Shown here: positions 15,554-23,846 of the stretch, piece by piece
How positions within the stretch are numbered: position 1 is the stretch's first letter
Layout of the letters: every line of letters starts with the position of its first letter
Assembly: GCA_964613745.1 (NCBI GenBank)
Contig: CAZTJA010000011.1
Location: 1 to 62,960 of the forward strand
Origin: CAZTJA01 sp964613745
GTDB lineage: Bacteria; Desulfobacterota; Desulfomonilia; Desulfomonilales; Desulfomonilaceae
DNA: 62,960 bases
Reading direction: 5' to 3'
Program-made: the position numbers and the translations under genes
The notes under the pieces: model-generated
The model's input: only the letters and a program-made list of their open reading frames with translations
Told to the model about the DNA's origin: nothing
Databases searched by the model: none

Positions 15554-17101
15554 TTACCGCTCTGCAGTATTTTGAACGAGCAAGAATTTTCTGATCTTTC
15601 CTAAAGGAGTTCTCGGGAACGAATCACAGAATGTGATCTTCCGGGGCAGCTTGTACGCAGCCAATCTTTCACGGCAGAAAGCCAGTACGTTTTCTTCACT
15701 CAAAGATGAGTCTTTCTTTACTATGATGAATGCATGCCCGACTTCGCCCCACTTTTCCTCTGATTCGCCGATCACGGCAACATCCTCTATGTCAGGATGT
15801 TCCCTCAGGACCCGTTCCACCTCTGCGGGATAAACGTTTTCGCCGCCGGATATGTACATGTCCTTTGCTCGATCCACGAGATAGAAGTAGCCGTCTTCGT
15901 CCATACGGGCGAGATCGCCGGTCCGCAGCCAACCTCCGCTGAAAATTTGTTCCGTCTGGATGGGATCCTGCCAGTATTCCTTCATCATAATGGATCCACG
16001 AACCACTATTTCGCCTACCTGATTGGGCTGTACACGCTTGCCCTGCTCGTTCACGAGGGTTACTTCAGAGTGAAATACCGGGCGTCCTACGGTGCCGGGT
16101 CTCATGATTGATTCATCTTCGGAGGCCCACAAGAGTATGGATGTTTCCGTCTGACCCATGATTTGTCGGAGTGCGAATCCGTTTTCACGGCATTCGGACA
16201 ACAGTTCAGGCGTGACTTTTTCCCCACCGATAGCACAGACGCTAAGTGATGATATGTCCCCTCTCATTTCGGGAGGCACACTAAGTAGCGAGCGGAAAAT
16301 CGTAGGTACTCCCAATAACTTGGTGACCTTGAATCTTTCTATATCTTTGAATGTTTTTGCTGCGTCGAATCTCTGATGAAGAATCAGAGTGGCACCTTTG
16401 TATAAACACGGAGAAGCCTGAATGAACAATCCTCCGGAATGGAACAGCGGCAAAATCACCAGCATTCGATCCTGGAAAGATAATTGAAAGAAAATTTCGG
16501 CATTGAGGCAATTGAAGAACGTCTTGCGGTGACTTAGTACCGCCCCCTTAGGGCGTCCGGTAGTCCCGGAAGTATACATTATTACATGCGGTTCTTCGGG
16601 ATCCGCCGGTCCCAATGACGGTGTGATAAATGGCGTTTTACCTTCGAATGCTTTGGTGTCATCTAAATAATTCAGCAATTTGTTCGATTTATGATCTCCG
16701 CCGATCATTGCCGCGAGCAGCGGTGGTCTGTATTCGTCCAGATCGAGGGCTTTTACTGTTTTCTCAAAAGTACGGCTGAATACCAGCAGTCTGGGACGGC
16801 TGTGCTTCATGAGGTAGTCCACTTCAATGGGCGCAAGCCTGAAGTTGATCGGAACAAAAATGGCACCTAAACGAGAGCAAGCCAGATACAGTTCAATAAA
16901 TTCAGGCCGATTCTCAAGAAGGACCGCTACTCGATCGCCTTTTTCTATGCCAATGGATTGAAGCCAACAGCTCGCCGCATTCGACCTCATGTGGAGGTCT
17001 CTGTACGTGATGTTTTGATCTTGGAACAGCACGGCGGTTTTGTCCGGCTGAAGCTCGCTCCAGCGTTGAATCCACCATGACGCATTACACGATTTGACCA
17101 T
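15554..17101 (-). CDS. Acyl-CoA synthetase, AMP-forming (ANL superfamily)
   Basis: A 515-residue class I adenylate-forming acid-CoA ligase. It contains the P-loop-like MYTSGTTGRPKG, a GQTETS motif, the GWLRTGDLARMDEDGY hinge and the C-terminal catalytic lysine region LPRKITF...GKIRK. It activates a carboxylic acid to its CoA thioester. The ATG at 17101 is preceded by AGAGGACGT; a 37-residue longer form is possible but lacks a good site. It is probably transcribed apart from the aminotransferase unit upstream, as a strong hairpin lies between them. Substrate could be an aromatic or short/medium-chain acid. Confidence 0.92.
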   Translation of the reverse strand: MVKSCNASWWIQRWSELQPDKTAVLFQDQNITYRDLHMRSNAASCWLQSIGIEKGDRVAVLLENRPEFIELYLACSRLGAIFVPINFRLAPIEVDYLMKHSRPRLLVFSRTFEKTVKALDLDEYRPPLLAAMIGGDHKSNKLLNYLDDTKAFEGKTPFITPSLGPADPEEPHVIMYTSGTTGRPKGAVLSHRKTFFNCLNAEIFFQLSFQDRMLVILPLFHSGGLFIQASPCLYKGATLILHQRFDAAKTFKDIERFKVTKLLGVPTIFRSLLSVPPEMRGDISSLSVCAIGGEKVTPELLSECRENGFALRQIMGQTETSILLWASEDESIMRPGTVGRPVFHSEVTLVNEQGKRVQPNQVGEIVVRGSIMMKEYWQDPIQTEQIFSGGWLRTGDLARMDEDGYFYLVDRAKDMYISGGENVYPAEVERVLREHPDIEDVAVIGESEEKWGEVGHAFIIVKKDSSLSEENVLAFCRERLAAYKLPRKITFCDSFPRTPLGKIRKFLLVQNTAER

Positions 17102-17347
17102 ACGTCCTCTTATGCATTGAGAATCATGTGATTCAGAATGTTTGATGTTTTTGAGCGGAGGAGAGATAAAGGAACGTGAATACTCGACTTTGATTTGTAC
17201 GATTCCGGTCACGGAAGGAGAAAATCTGAAGCGAAATCAACGATCAATACTATCTCCTCAGGACATACAGTGTAGCTAATCCGAAGTGCGAATTCAAGTT
17301 CACTATGCTGAAGAGTTTTGAAAATGGGTTGTTCCTAAAGATGGGGC

Positions 17348-17359
17348 TTCACATGTGAA
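17348..17359. promoter_or_regulatory. 12-bp palindrome TTCACATGTGAA
   Basis: A perfect 12-bp palindrome about 250 bp upstream of the acyl-CoA synthetase start. It resembles a dimeric repressor operator, but only one copy is seen and no promoter next to it is clear. Confidence 0.3.
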
Positions 17360-17365
17360 AAGCTA

Positions 17366-17415
17366 CGGCATGATTTCCTACTCGATCCTCAATGCAATCA
17401 TCGGAAATCATGCCG
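17366..17415 (-). terminator. Long hairpin downstream of the aminotransferase gene
   Basis: A 13-bp perfect stem (17366-17378 and 17403-17415, CGGCATGATTTCC and complement) with a 24-nt loop, extendable by one A-T pair. It lies 30 bp beyond the stop of the aminotransferase gene on the - strand, where a terminator or 3' stabiliser is expected. The T run (TTTT) is on the + side, so termination on the - strand may be weak or factor-dependent. Confidence 0.6.
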
Positions 17416-17445
17416 TTTTAGAAGAGACATTTATGACGGAACTCG

Positions 17446-18687
17446 TTATTTCAAAGAAGCGAAAGATTCATCAATGGCCTTCAATGTGAGATCGAGATCC
17501 TCTTGGGTGTGGCGGTAACTTATGTATGCATGATGGAAGGGCGAAAAGAAAAATCCTCTGCGTATGAGCTGCGTATAAAACTTAGTCCGTTTGCTCTTGT
17601 ATTCGCCGGATTCGTCCTTTTTGAAGGTTATGTAAAACATTGGGGGAATACCGGTCAGTTCGGCTCCTACATTATGTTTGTCAATGAGGTTCTGTATTGC
17701 CTGCATGAACTTTTCGCCTTTTTGCCAAATGTTTTGTAAAACATTCTCCCTTTCAAGTATTTCAATTGTTTTCAGAGCGGCAATAAAGGCGTCGCTGTTC
17801 GGGAAAAAAGTGGATGATATAAAGAGCTTGGAAGCGGCAGCCATCATAACTTCCTCTTTCCCGGTGACTACGGAAATAGGATACCCGTTGGCAATGGCTT
17901 TTCCAAGAACGCTCAAATGGGGGGTCACGCCGTAAAGTTTCTGGGCTCCTCCCATGGACAATCTGAACCCGGTTCGTATCTCGTCGTAAACAAGCACGGC
18001 CCCGTACTTCTCCGCTATTTCTTTGACCCCTTCGAGAAAGCCCGGTTTTGGAATTTGCATCTCTTGATGATTGGGGTGTCCGAATGGAGTCATGATAATG
18101 GCGGCGGTCTCATCGCCATGCACTTTCATCAATTCGGCAAGCTGATCAAGATTGTTGTACTGGAATTCAAACACGTCTTCAAAAAGTTTCTGCGGAATTC
18201 CGCCTTTCATCTCGACACACCAATCATGCCAGCCGTGGTAGCCACAACGCATAACTTTTAATTTCTTAGTGTATGCTCTGGATATGCGAATAGCCGCGGA
18301 CGTGGCATCAGATCCGGTCTTGAGAAATATGCTCAGCTCGGAAGAGGGGACCAGTTCTTTCAATTTTTCTGCCAAGATATTTTGGTATCTCTGCGTCAGG
18401 GTGAAGCAAAAACCTTTATCTTTAATTTGCCGGTAAACTGCATCATCAACCTCGTCCTCTCGGTAGCCTAGAATGATCGGACCATACCCGCACATGAAAT
18501 CGATGAATTCATTTCCGTCTACATCGGTTAATCGGCACCCTTTTCCGGTTTCAAGGAAAATCGGATATTCTCCCTCGATAAAATCAGCCGGTTTTCTGGC
18601 ACCCAGCACGCCTCCGGGAATAAGCCCTTTTGCAGCTTCAAACAATTCCTGACTCTTGGATATATTAAGTTTTGCAATCTCTTTCAT
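17446..18687 (-). CDS. Class III PLP-dependent aminotransferase (glutamate-1-semialdehyde aminomutase-like)
   Basis: A 413-residue fold type I aminotransferase of class III. The PLP lysine is Lys263 in LGKAIANGYP and the cofactor-binding aspartate is Asp235 in VYDEIRTGFR. The opening IPGGVLGARKP and GSDATSAAIRISRAYT are typical of the glutamate-1-semialdehyde aminomutase/omega-transaminase branch. Its pairing with a saccharopine-dehydrogenase-like protein rather than haem genes argues against a haem role and for amino-group transfer in catabolism. It follows that gene by 17 bp on the same strand. Confidence 0.9.
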   Translation of the reverse strand: MKEIAKLNISKSQELFEAAKGLIPGGVLGARKPADFIEGEYPIFLETGKGCRLTDVDGNEFIDFMCGYGPIILGYREDEVDDAVYRQIKDKGFCFTLTQRYQNILAEKLKELVPSSELSIFLKTGSDATSAAIRISRAYTKKLKVMRCGYHGWHDWCVEMKGGIPQKLFEDVFEFQYNNLDQLAELMKVHGDETAAIIMTPFGHPNHQEMQIPKPGFLEGVKEIAEKYGAVLVYDEIRTGFRLSMGGAQKLYGVTPHLSVLGKAIANGYPISVVTGKEEVMMAAASKLFISSTFFPNSDAFIAALKTIEILERENVLQNIWQKGEKFMQAIQNLIDKHNVGAELTGIPPMFYITFKKDESGEYKSKRTKFYTQLIRRGFFFSPFHHAYISYRHTQEDLDLTLKAIDESFASLK

Positions 18688-18704
18688 AGGGTCTCCTGTC
18701 CAGG

Positions 18705-19847
18705 CTATACTTTAACCAAAGACGAAATCGTTTCCGTTTGATGGATTCGTGCGCCACGTTTCAAAAACGCATCGAGAAATTTAGCGGGATCAATGCAGCC
18801 TTCAGGAGCAACGACACCTTTTGCGGTAACGTGTCCGTCATTCATCATCAGAGCTGCAATGGCTGCGGGAAGCCCGGTTCCAGGAGCCATCCTACCCACC
18901 ATATCGGCCGTGTACGTAACTTTGTTGCCGTTCTTCAATCCCTGTACAATGACTTTCAGACCTGACGATTGGGGACCGTTGTCACGGTCTTCAGGTATTT
19001 TCTCCCACAGTTTTAACGCAAGATCATAGGGCGTAATCTTCGTACCTTTGATATCGATTGGTTCCGTTCCCAGGAATCCCGTGTCTTTCTGCTGTTTGAT
19101 CAATTCGTCGACCCATAAAGGAATGAGAGCCCCTTTTATTATTACGTTTTTGATGCCCTTGATGTACTTTGGTATGGTCAAAGGCTGCGGGTGTCCCACA
19201 TAACGGAGATTGCACGTGCCGAGGGGCTCCAAGAAATCCGCCATGACTTCGCCGGTGCCGCCTTCCACGTGGACCAGTTCACCGTTCATGTACTGAGGGA
19301 TCTTGCCGAGCGTCATATGGAGACTGTGGTCCCAGGCTGCCCCGGCCAACTCTGCAATACTAACGACCCAATAGAGGTATACGTCTTCAACACTGTCGAG
19401 CTTGTCCGCATACCATTTCACAAGCACATTGTTGGTGCCTGGATCCGATCCCATTCCCGTGAGCACGGTTATTCCGGCATCTTTGGCAATCGCGTCGATC
19501 TCGGAATTGAAGAGAATTTCGGTGCCTTCATAATCGTCACAGATGTCGATGTAATTCACTTTGGCTTCAACTGCTGCTTTGGCCACCGGGACTGCAGTTT
19601 TGTAAAACGGTCCGGCGCAGTTGATTACCACATCGATTTTCTTGAAAGCTTCGACCATTCCTGTGTGATCATTCACATCCATCTTGACGAGATTAATTTT
19701 TTGACTGTCGCGTAGCTTGGGGGCCAGCCTCTGGGGATCGGGCATCCAATCCCCCAAAACAACTTCGTCAATCTGCTGCTGTTTTATGAGGTCCCGGGCT
19801 ACTCCCTGCCCCATACCTCCGGCTCCACCTAATATGAGTGCTCGCAA
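18705..19847 (-). CDS. Saccharopine dehydrogenase-like NAD(P)-binding oxidoreductase
   Basis: A 380-residue protein with an N-terminal Rossmann site ILGGAGGMGQGVARDL and the saccharopine-dehydrogenase family region VINCAGPFYKTAVPVAKAA, then YIDICDDYEG and a domain containing GMGSDPGTNNVLVKW. It is shorter than lysine-pathway saccharopine reductase/dehydrogenase bifunctional forms. It probably oxidises or reduces a C-N bond of an amino acid adduct or amino-acid derivative, and forms a functional pair with the class III aminotransferase downstream. Exact substrate unknown. Confidence 0.87.
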   Translation of the reverse strand: MRALILGGAGGMGQGVARDLIKQQQIDEVVLGDWMPDPQRLAPKLRDSQKINLVKMDVNDHTGMVEAFKKIDVVINCAGPFYKTAVPVAKAAVEAKVNYIDICDDYEGTEILFNSEIDAIAKDAGITVLTGMGSDPGTNNVLVKWYADKLDSVEDVYLYWVVSIAELAGAAWDHSLHMTLGKIPQYMNGELVHVEGGTGEVMADFLEPLGTCNLRYVGHPQPLTIPKYIKGIKNVIIKGALIPLWVDELIKQQKDTGFLGTEPIDIKGTKITPYDLALKLWEKIPEDRDNGPQSSGLKVIVQGLKNGNKVTYTADMVGRMAPGTGLPAAIAALMMNDGHVTAKGVVAPEGCIDPAKFLDAFLKRGARIHQTETISSLVKV

Positions 19848-19999
19848 ATGCCGCCTCCTTAATGAAATTGGTTTTTCGTATTCAACGCTATCTTCTAAGA
19901 TTCGTTAACCGTTCTAATGAGCCGCTCAAATTCTAATGAATTGAGACTCTCGGGAACTCAGCCAAAACCGTATGTCCCGACAAAAGTATTCTGGAAATC

Positions 20000-20218
20000 G
20001 TGGAGTGGTTGCGTGTGTTTCAGAACAGGAATGTCGTCATTGAAGGTGTTGTCGTACGGCAACATTGCATGTTCAGGCACACGGATAACTCAATGCCGAG
20101 CGTATGCTTCGTCCCGTATGATCAAATGAAAGCGGATGGTGTGCAGAGAGAGAATTTTCCCTATGTCACCTTAACCCGGAGGTCGAAGTGCGTCAAGCAG
20201 ATTCTTGAAAGTTGGTAA
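20000..20218 (+). pseudogene. Possible gene remnant or orphan small protein in the divergent region
   Basis: A frame open from about 19922 reads like protein sequence through a stop at 20216-20218 (for example VEWLRVFQNRNVVIEG and PYVTLTRRSKCVKQILESW), with a GTG at 20000 as the only useful start. I do not recognise it. It may be the 3' remnant of a decayed gene or a chance open frame. Confidence 0.25.
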
Positions 20219-20229
20219 AGATAAAAAGC

Positions 20230-20291
20230 TTGACACAAGGTATATAGGCGTGTTACTCGGTTTGTGCACTGTATACAGTGCACCGTATACG
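20230..20291 (+). promoter_or_regulatory. Operator region: 20-bp palindrome centred on GTATAC
   Basis: A perfect 20-bp palindrome GTGCACTGTATACAGTGCAC occupies 20264-20283. It is followed at once by a second GTATAC (20285-20290), and a third lies near 20365. A TTGACA hexamer at 20230-20235 could be a -35 element, with a poor -10 overlapping the palindrome edge. GTATAC-centred palindromes are typical targets of GntR/FadR-type repressors, and such a regulator is encoded at 25034. The region separates the divergent - strand (19847) and + strand (20498) units and may control both. Apart from this and the possible remnant at 20000, I see nothing in 19848-20497. Confidence 0.68.
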
Positions 20292-20497
20292 TCCCGATAT
20301 GTTCCCTTAGAGAGACCCTTCCCGTTACACCGTCGGCTGCCGGTCACCTTGACTCGCAATGCCCCGTATACATGTCCCAAACAATGCGCTTCGAAAGGTG
20401 AACGACTCAATCGCTAATGCTTTTACAACCTTGAACGGCGTGTAAGACGCCGAATGAAGTCACGAACAGTCGTCGATTATGACGGCTAGGGGGTGTC

Positions 20498-21685
20498 ATG
20501 GAATCCCTCAGGAACTTGAAAGTCCTCTCGCTGGAGCAGGCAACGGTAGTGCCGTACCTCACGTATCGGCTTGCGATGGACGGTGTGGAAGTCATCCGTT
20601 TGGAGCATCCCGTCTATGGGGATCCAAATAGGATGATCGGGGAGAATGTATTAAATGAAGAGCGAATGAATGCATATTTTCTCTGTATTAATGCCGGAAA
20701 GAAAGCTCTTACGCTCAACTTGGCTCACGAAACCGGCCAAAAGCTCCTTCTGGATCTTATCAAGAATTTAGATGTAGACATTTTTGTGACGAATCAATTG
20801 CCGAAGAATTACCGCAAGCTCGGCATTGATTACGAAACGCTCAAGTCGGCCAAAAAAGATATCATATGGATGGGTGTTACGGGATTCGGACCGGACAACA
20901 ATGAGGCTGCGTATGATCCGATTCTTCAAGCTCGGTCGGGACTGATGGAACTTACGGGTGAACCGCACGGAGATCCCCAGGTACTGGGCATTCCTTTGCC
21001 GGACATGGGTACTAGTGAACATGCGTACGGACTGCTGATGAAAGCCCTATTCAACCGGGCCGTCACAGGAGAAGGCGCACAGATCAATATGTCCATGTTT
21101 GAATCTTCCGTTTCATGGTTGACCGTACCCATTACGATGACTGCTTCGTTTGGGAAAACTATAACGCGGAGCGGGAACACGCATGAATTTTTTGCTCCCG
21201 TTTCGGTTTATGAAACGCAAAATGGATTCATCTATTTGGCCGTGGGAAACGATAGACAATGGAAAACCATGGTTTCGAAGGACCTTTTCAGTTCGCTTGA
21301 TAAACCTGAATACGAAAAGAACATGGGTCGAATTAAAGATGTTGCCAATCTGAACAAGTTATTAAATGAAATAACCCGGCAGCATCCATCTGAAACGTTG
21401 ATTGATTTCTTCACGTCAATTGCCGTTCCCGTCAGCAAGATCAAGCCGTTAAAGGAAACCGTGACGGATCCACTGGTACAGCAGCGTTTGATACGTACTA
21501 TCGATCCCAAAACGAATCTCACCATTACGTTGGCTCCCCCGCCCAACATGACCCCTTATCTGGAAAGCACTCAACGTGAAATGAGCTTTCCTCCGAGATT
21601 TGGGGAACACAACATGGACTACTACGGACGCCTGGGCTACACAAAGGACGATCTTGCCGGGTTCAAGGAAGAAGGAGTCATTTAG
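20498..21685 (+). CDS. Family III CoA-transferase (CaiB/BaiF type)
   Basis: A 395-residue family III CoA-transferase. The catalytic aspartate that forms the mixed anhydride is Asp169 in IPLPDMG, at the same position number as in formyl-CoA transferase. GVTGFGPDNN and GAQINMSMFE are family features. These enzymes move CoA between carboxylic acids, often a (substituted) succinate. First gene of the + strand unit with etfBA and acyl-CoA dehydrogenase, 24-62 bp spacing. By analogy with the CoA-transferase of anaerobic indoleacetate degradation (IaaL) it may activate an arylsuccinate; that substrate is inferred. Confidence 0.92.
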   Translation: MESLRNLKVLSLEQATVVPYLTYRLAMDGVEVIRLEHPVYGDPNRMIGENVLNEERMNAYFLCINAGKKALTLNLAHETGQKLLLDLIKNLDVDIFVTNQLPKNYRKLGIDYETLKSAKKDIIWMGVTGFGPDNNEAAYDPILQARSGLMELTGEPHGDPQVLGIPLPDMGTSEHAYGLLMKALFNRAVTGEGAQINMSMFESSVSWLTVPITMTASFGKTITRSGNTHEFFAPVSVYETQNGFIYLAVGNDRQWKTMVSKDLFSSLDKPEYEKNMGRIKDVANLNKLLNEITRQHPSETLIDFFTSIAVPVSKIKPLKETVTDPLVQQRLIRTIDPKTNLTITLAPPPNMTPYLESTQREMSFPPRFGEHNMDYYGRLGYTKDDLAGFKEEGVI

Positions 21686-21730
21686 TCGGAGCGGCCCTTC
21701 AAAGGCACATTGCACACGCGGGAAAGACAC

Positions 21731-22543
21731 ATGAACATAGTCGTGCTCGTAAAACAAGTTCCTAATACAACGGAAGTCAAGCTTGATCCCAAGACGGGCA
21801 ACCTCATTCGAGAGGGCGTCGAAGCCATCATCAACCCCGATGATCTTCATGCTTTGGACGCGGCCCTTACCCTCAAAGAGAACTTTGGCGCAACGGTTAC
21901 CGTCTTGAGTATGGGGCCTCCTCAGGCGATAGATGCGGTATCCGAGGCAATGGGTATGGGAGCCGACAAAGCAATTCTGCTTTCGGACCGTGCTTTCGCT
22001 GGTGCAGATACGTGGGCTACATCCTACACCCTCGGAAAGGCAATTCAGCACATTGGGGACTATGATCTGATTTTGGCCGGTAGACAGGCGATTGACGGCG
22101 ACACCGCTCAGGTAGGGCCACAGGTCGCTGAATACCTGAATCTGCCGCAAGTCACGTACGTGTTCGATATAGAGGACCTGACCAATGAGCACATCACGGT
22201 GAAGCGAAAACTGGAAGACGGTTACGAACGAATCCAGTGCAAACTGCCGGCTCTCCTGACGTTGATCCCCGGTGACAAAAGGCCCAGGTACCCCGTGATG
22301 TCCAAACTGCTGCTTGCCTGCCGTCAAAAAGCGCCCATCCAGGTTTGGAACGCAGCGGATATACGGGCAACCACGTCTGAATTGGGACTTGATGGATCTC
22401 TTACTCAGGTGCTGAAAACCTTTGCTCCGAAGTTTGAACGCAAAGGCGAGATACTGGAAGGCAGCACCCAGGAAGTTGTTCAGACCCTTGTGAGCCGCCT
22501 TCGGGAAGCAAAGCTCATACGAGCGGAAAACACAAACACGTGA
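21731..22543 (+). CDS. etfB: Electron transfer flavoprotein, beta subunit
   Basis: A 270-residue EtfB: MNIVVLVKQVPNTTEVKLDP at the start, GRQAIDGDTAQVGPQ for the nucleotide-binding loop and the conserved LPALLTL recognition-loop region. It receives electrons from the acyl-CoA dehydrogenase encoded downstream. The ATG at 21731 follows GGAAAG; an upstream TTG would add seven residues. It pairs with the ferredoxin-fused alpha subunit. Confidence 0.95.
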   Translation: MNIVVLVKQVPNTTEVKLDPKTGNLIREGVEAIINPDDLHALDAALTLKENFGATVTVLSMGPPQAIDAVSEAMGMGADKAILLSDRAFAGADTWATSYTLGKAIQHIGDYDLILAGRQAIDGDTAQVGPQVAEYLNLPQVTYVFDIEDLTNEHITVKRKLEDGYERIQCKLPALLTLIPGDKRPRYPVMSKLLLACRQKAPIQVWNAADIRATTSELGLDGSLTQVLKTFAPKFERKGEILEGSTQEVVQTLVSRLREAKLIRAENTNT

Positions 22544-22603
22544 TGGATACTTCGAGAATACCGACCGACCATTCCGCATTGCGGATAAGTCAACGAGGTG
22601 ATT

Positions 22604-23803
22604 ATGCCGGTCTGGGTTGAAATAGATCTTTGTGACGGATGCCGCCGCTGCACTCGTGCTTGTCCGTATGATGCCGTGGAAATCATAGAAGGCAAGGCCC
22701 ACATTGGTGATCGTTGCACTTCCTGTGGAGCGTGTATGGACGCATGCAGGAAAAATGCGATCCTCACGGATGCCCAACCCAAAGTCATTCCCGATTTCAG
22801 TGATTACAGAGATGTCTGGGTTTTCGCTGAGCAGCGCCGTGGCCAGTTGAATCGTGTTTCGTTGGAACTACTGGGCAAGGCGGTTGAATTGGCAAGAGCA
22901 TCCAACCAAAATACGGCGGCGGTCTTGATGGGGGATAGCGTTGCGGAACTGGCGCCCACGCTCATTCAGTTCGGGGCCGACACTGTTTATGTAATCGATC
23001 ATCCTCTTCTGAAAGACTACAGAACTGAGCCGTATACGCAAGTAATTCGAGAGCTCGTATTTGCTCACAAACCGAATATTCTTCTCATGGGGGCTACTCA
23101 CGTAGGCCGTGATTTAGCTCCGCGGTTGTCCAGGAGCGTGGGCTCGGGTCTCACTGCAGACTGCACCGAGTTATCCATTGATTCGAACGAGGGCATCCTT
23201 CTGCAGACACGCCCCGCTTTCGGCGGAAACGTAATGGCCACGATCGTGAACCGTTATTCGAGGCCCCAAATGGCAACGGTCAGACCGGGAGTTATGGAAG
23301 TAACGGCCGTCCCCGACAAGAAGGGCGACGTCATTACGAAGGATATCAGCATCTCGGAAGATTCAGTCGGTACGAAAATCCTGGAAATCGTTGCAGAGGC
23401 CAAGTCGAAAGTTGATTTAACCGAAGCAAAAATCATTGTGGCAGGCGGACGAGGCGTTGGCGATGTGAACGGATTTCGGCTGCTGAACGAATTGGCGACG
23501 GAATTGGGCGCTGAAGTTGCCGGAACGAGGGTGGCCGTCGAAAACGGATGGATACCGGCATCAAGACAAATCGGTCAAACGGGCGTAACCGTGCGACCGG
23601 AACTCTATGTAGCGTGCGGAATTTCCGGAGCCATTCAGCACAGGGCGGGGATGATGGATGCAAAGTTCATCGTCGCCATAAACAAAGATGCCTATGCACC
23701 TATATTCAAAGTGGCTGACTGGGGAATCGTGGGCGACTTGTTTGATGTTGTGCCGAGACTTACCGGCGAATTGCAGGCTTTGTGCCAAGTGATGTGCGAT
23801 TAG
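22604..23803 (+). CDS. etfA: Electron transfer flavoprotein alpha subunit with N-terminal 2[4Fe-4S] ferredoxin domain
   Basis: A 399-residue EtfA. The first 58 residues are a bacterial ferredoxin with two complete CxxCxxCxxxC sites (Cys10/13/16/20 and Cys38/41/44/48). The rest is a normal EtfA with the FAD-binding C-terminal domain including VRPELYVACGISGAIQH. Such fusions occur in anaerobes and let the flavoprotein pass electrons straight into Fe-S carriers or a membrane Fe-S oxidoreductase. The ATG at 22604 follows an AACGAGG site; a GTG six bases earlier is possible. Confidence 0.95.
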   Translation: MPVWVEIDLCDGCRRCTRACPYDAVEIIEGKAHIGDRCTSCGACMDACRKNAILTDAQPKVIPDFSDYRDVWVFAEQRRGQLNRVSLELLGKAVELARASNQNTAAVLMGDSVAELAPTLIQFGADTVYVIDHPLLKDYRTEPYTQVIRELVFAHKPNILLMGATHVGRDLAPRLSRSVGSGLTADCTELSIDSNEGILLQTRPAFGGNVMATIVNRYSRPQMATVRPGVMEVTAVPDKKGDVITKDISISEDSVGTKILEIVAEAKSKVDLTEAKIIVAGGRGVGDVNGFRLLNELATELGAEVAGTRVAVENGWIPASRQIGQTGVTVRPELYVACGISGAIQHRAGMMDAKFIVAINKDAYAPIFKVADWGIVGDLFDVVPRLTGELQALCQVMCD

Positions 23804-23846
23804 ATACGCAAAAAAATCGGGTAGCGTCATATGAAGGATCCATTAA

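Noticed and set aside
21449..22777. A 442-codon open frame on the - strand opposite the CoA-transferase and etfB genes
   Set aside because: It overlaps two well-supported genes completely, has no ribosome site and reads as a low-quality, cysteine/histidine-rich shadow.
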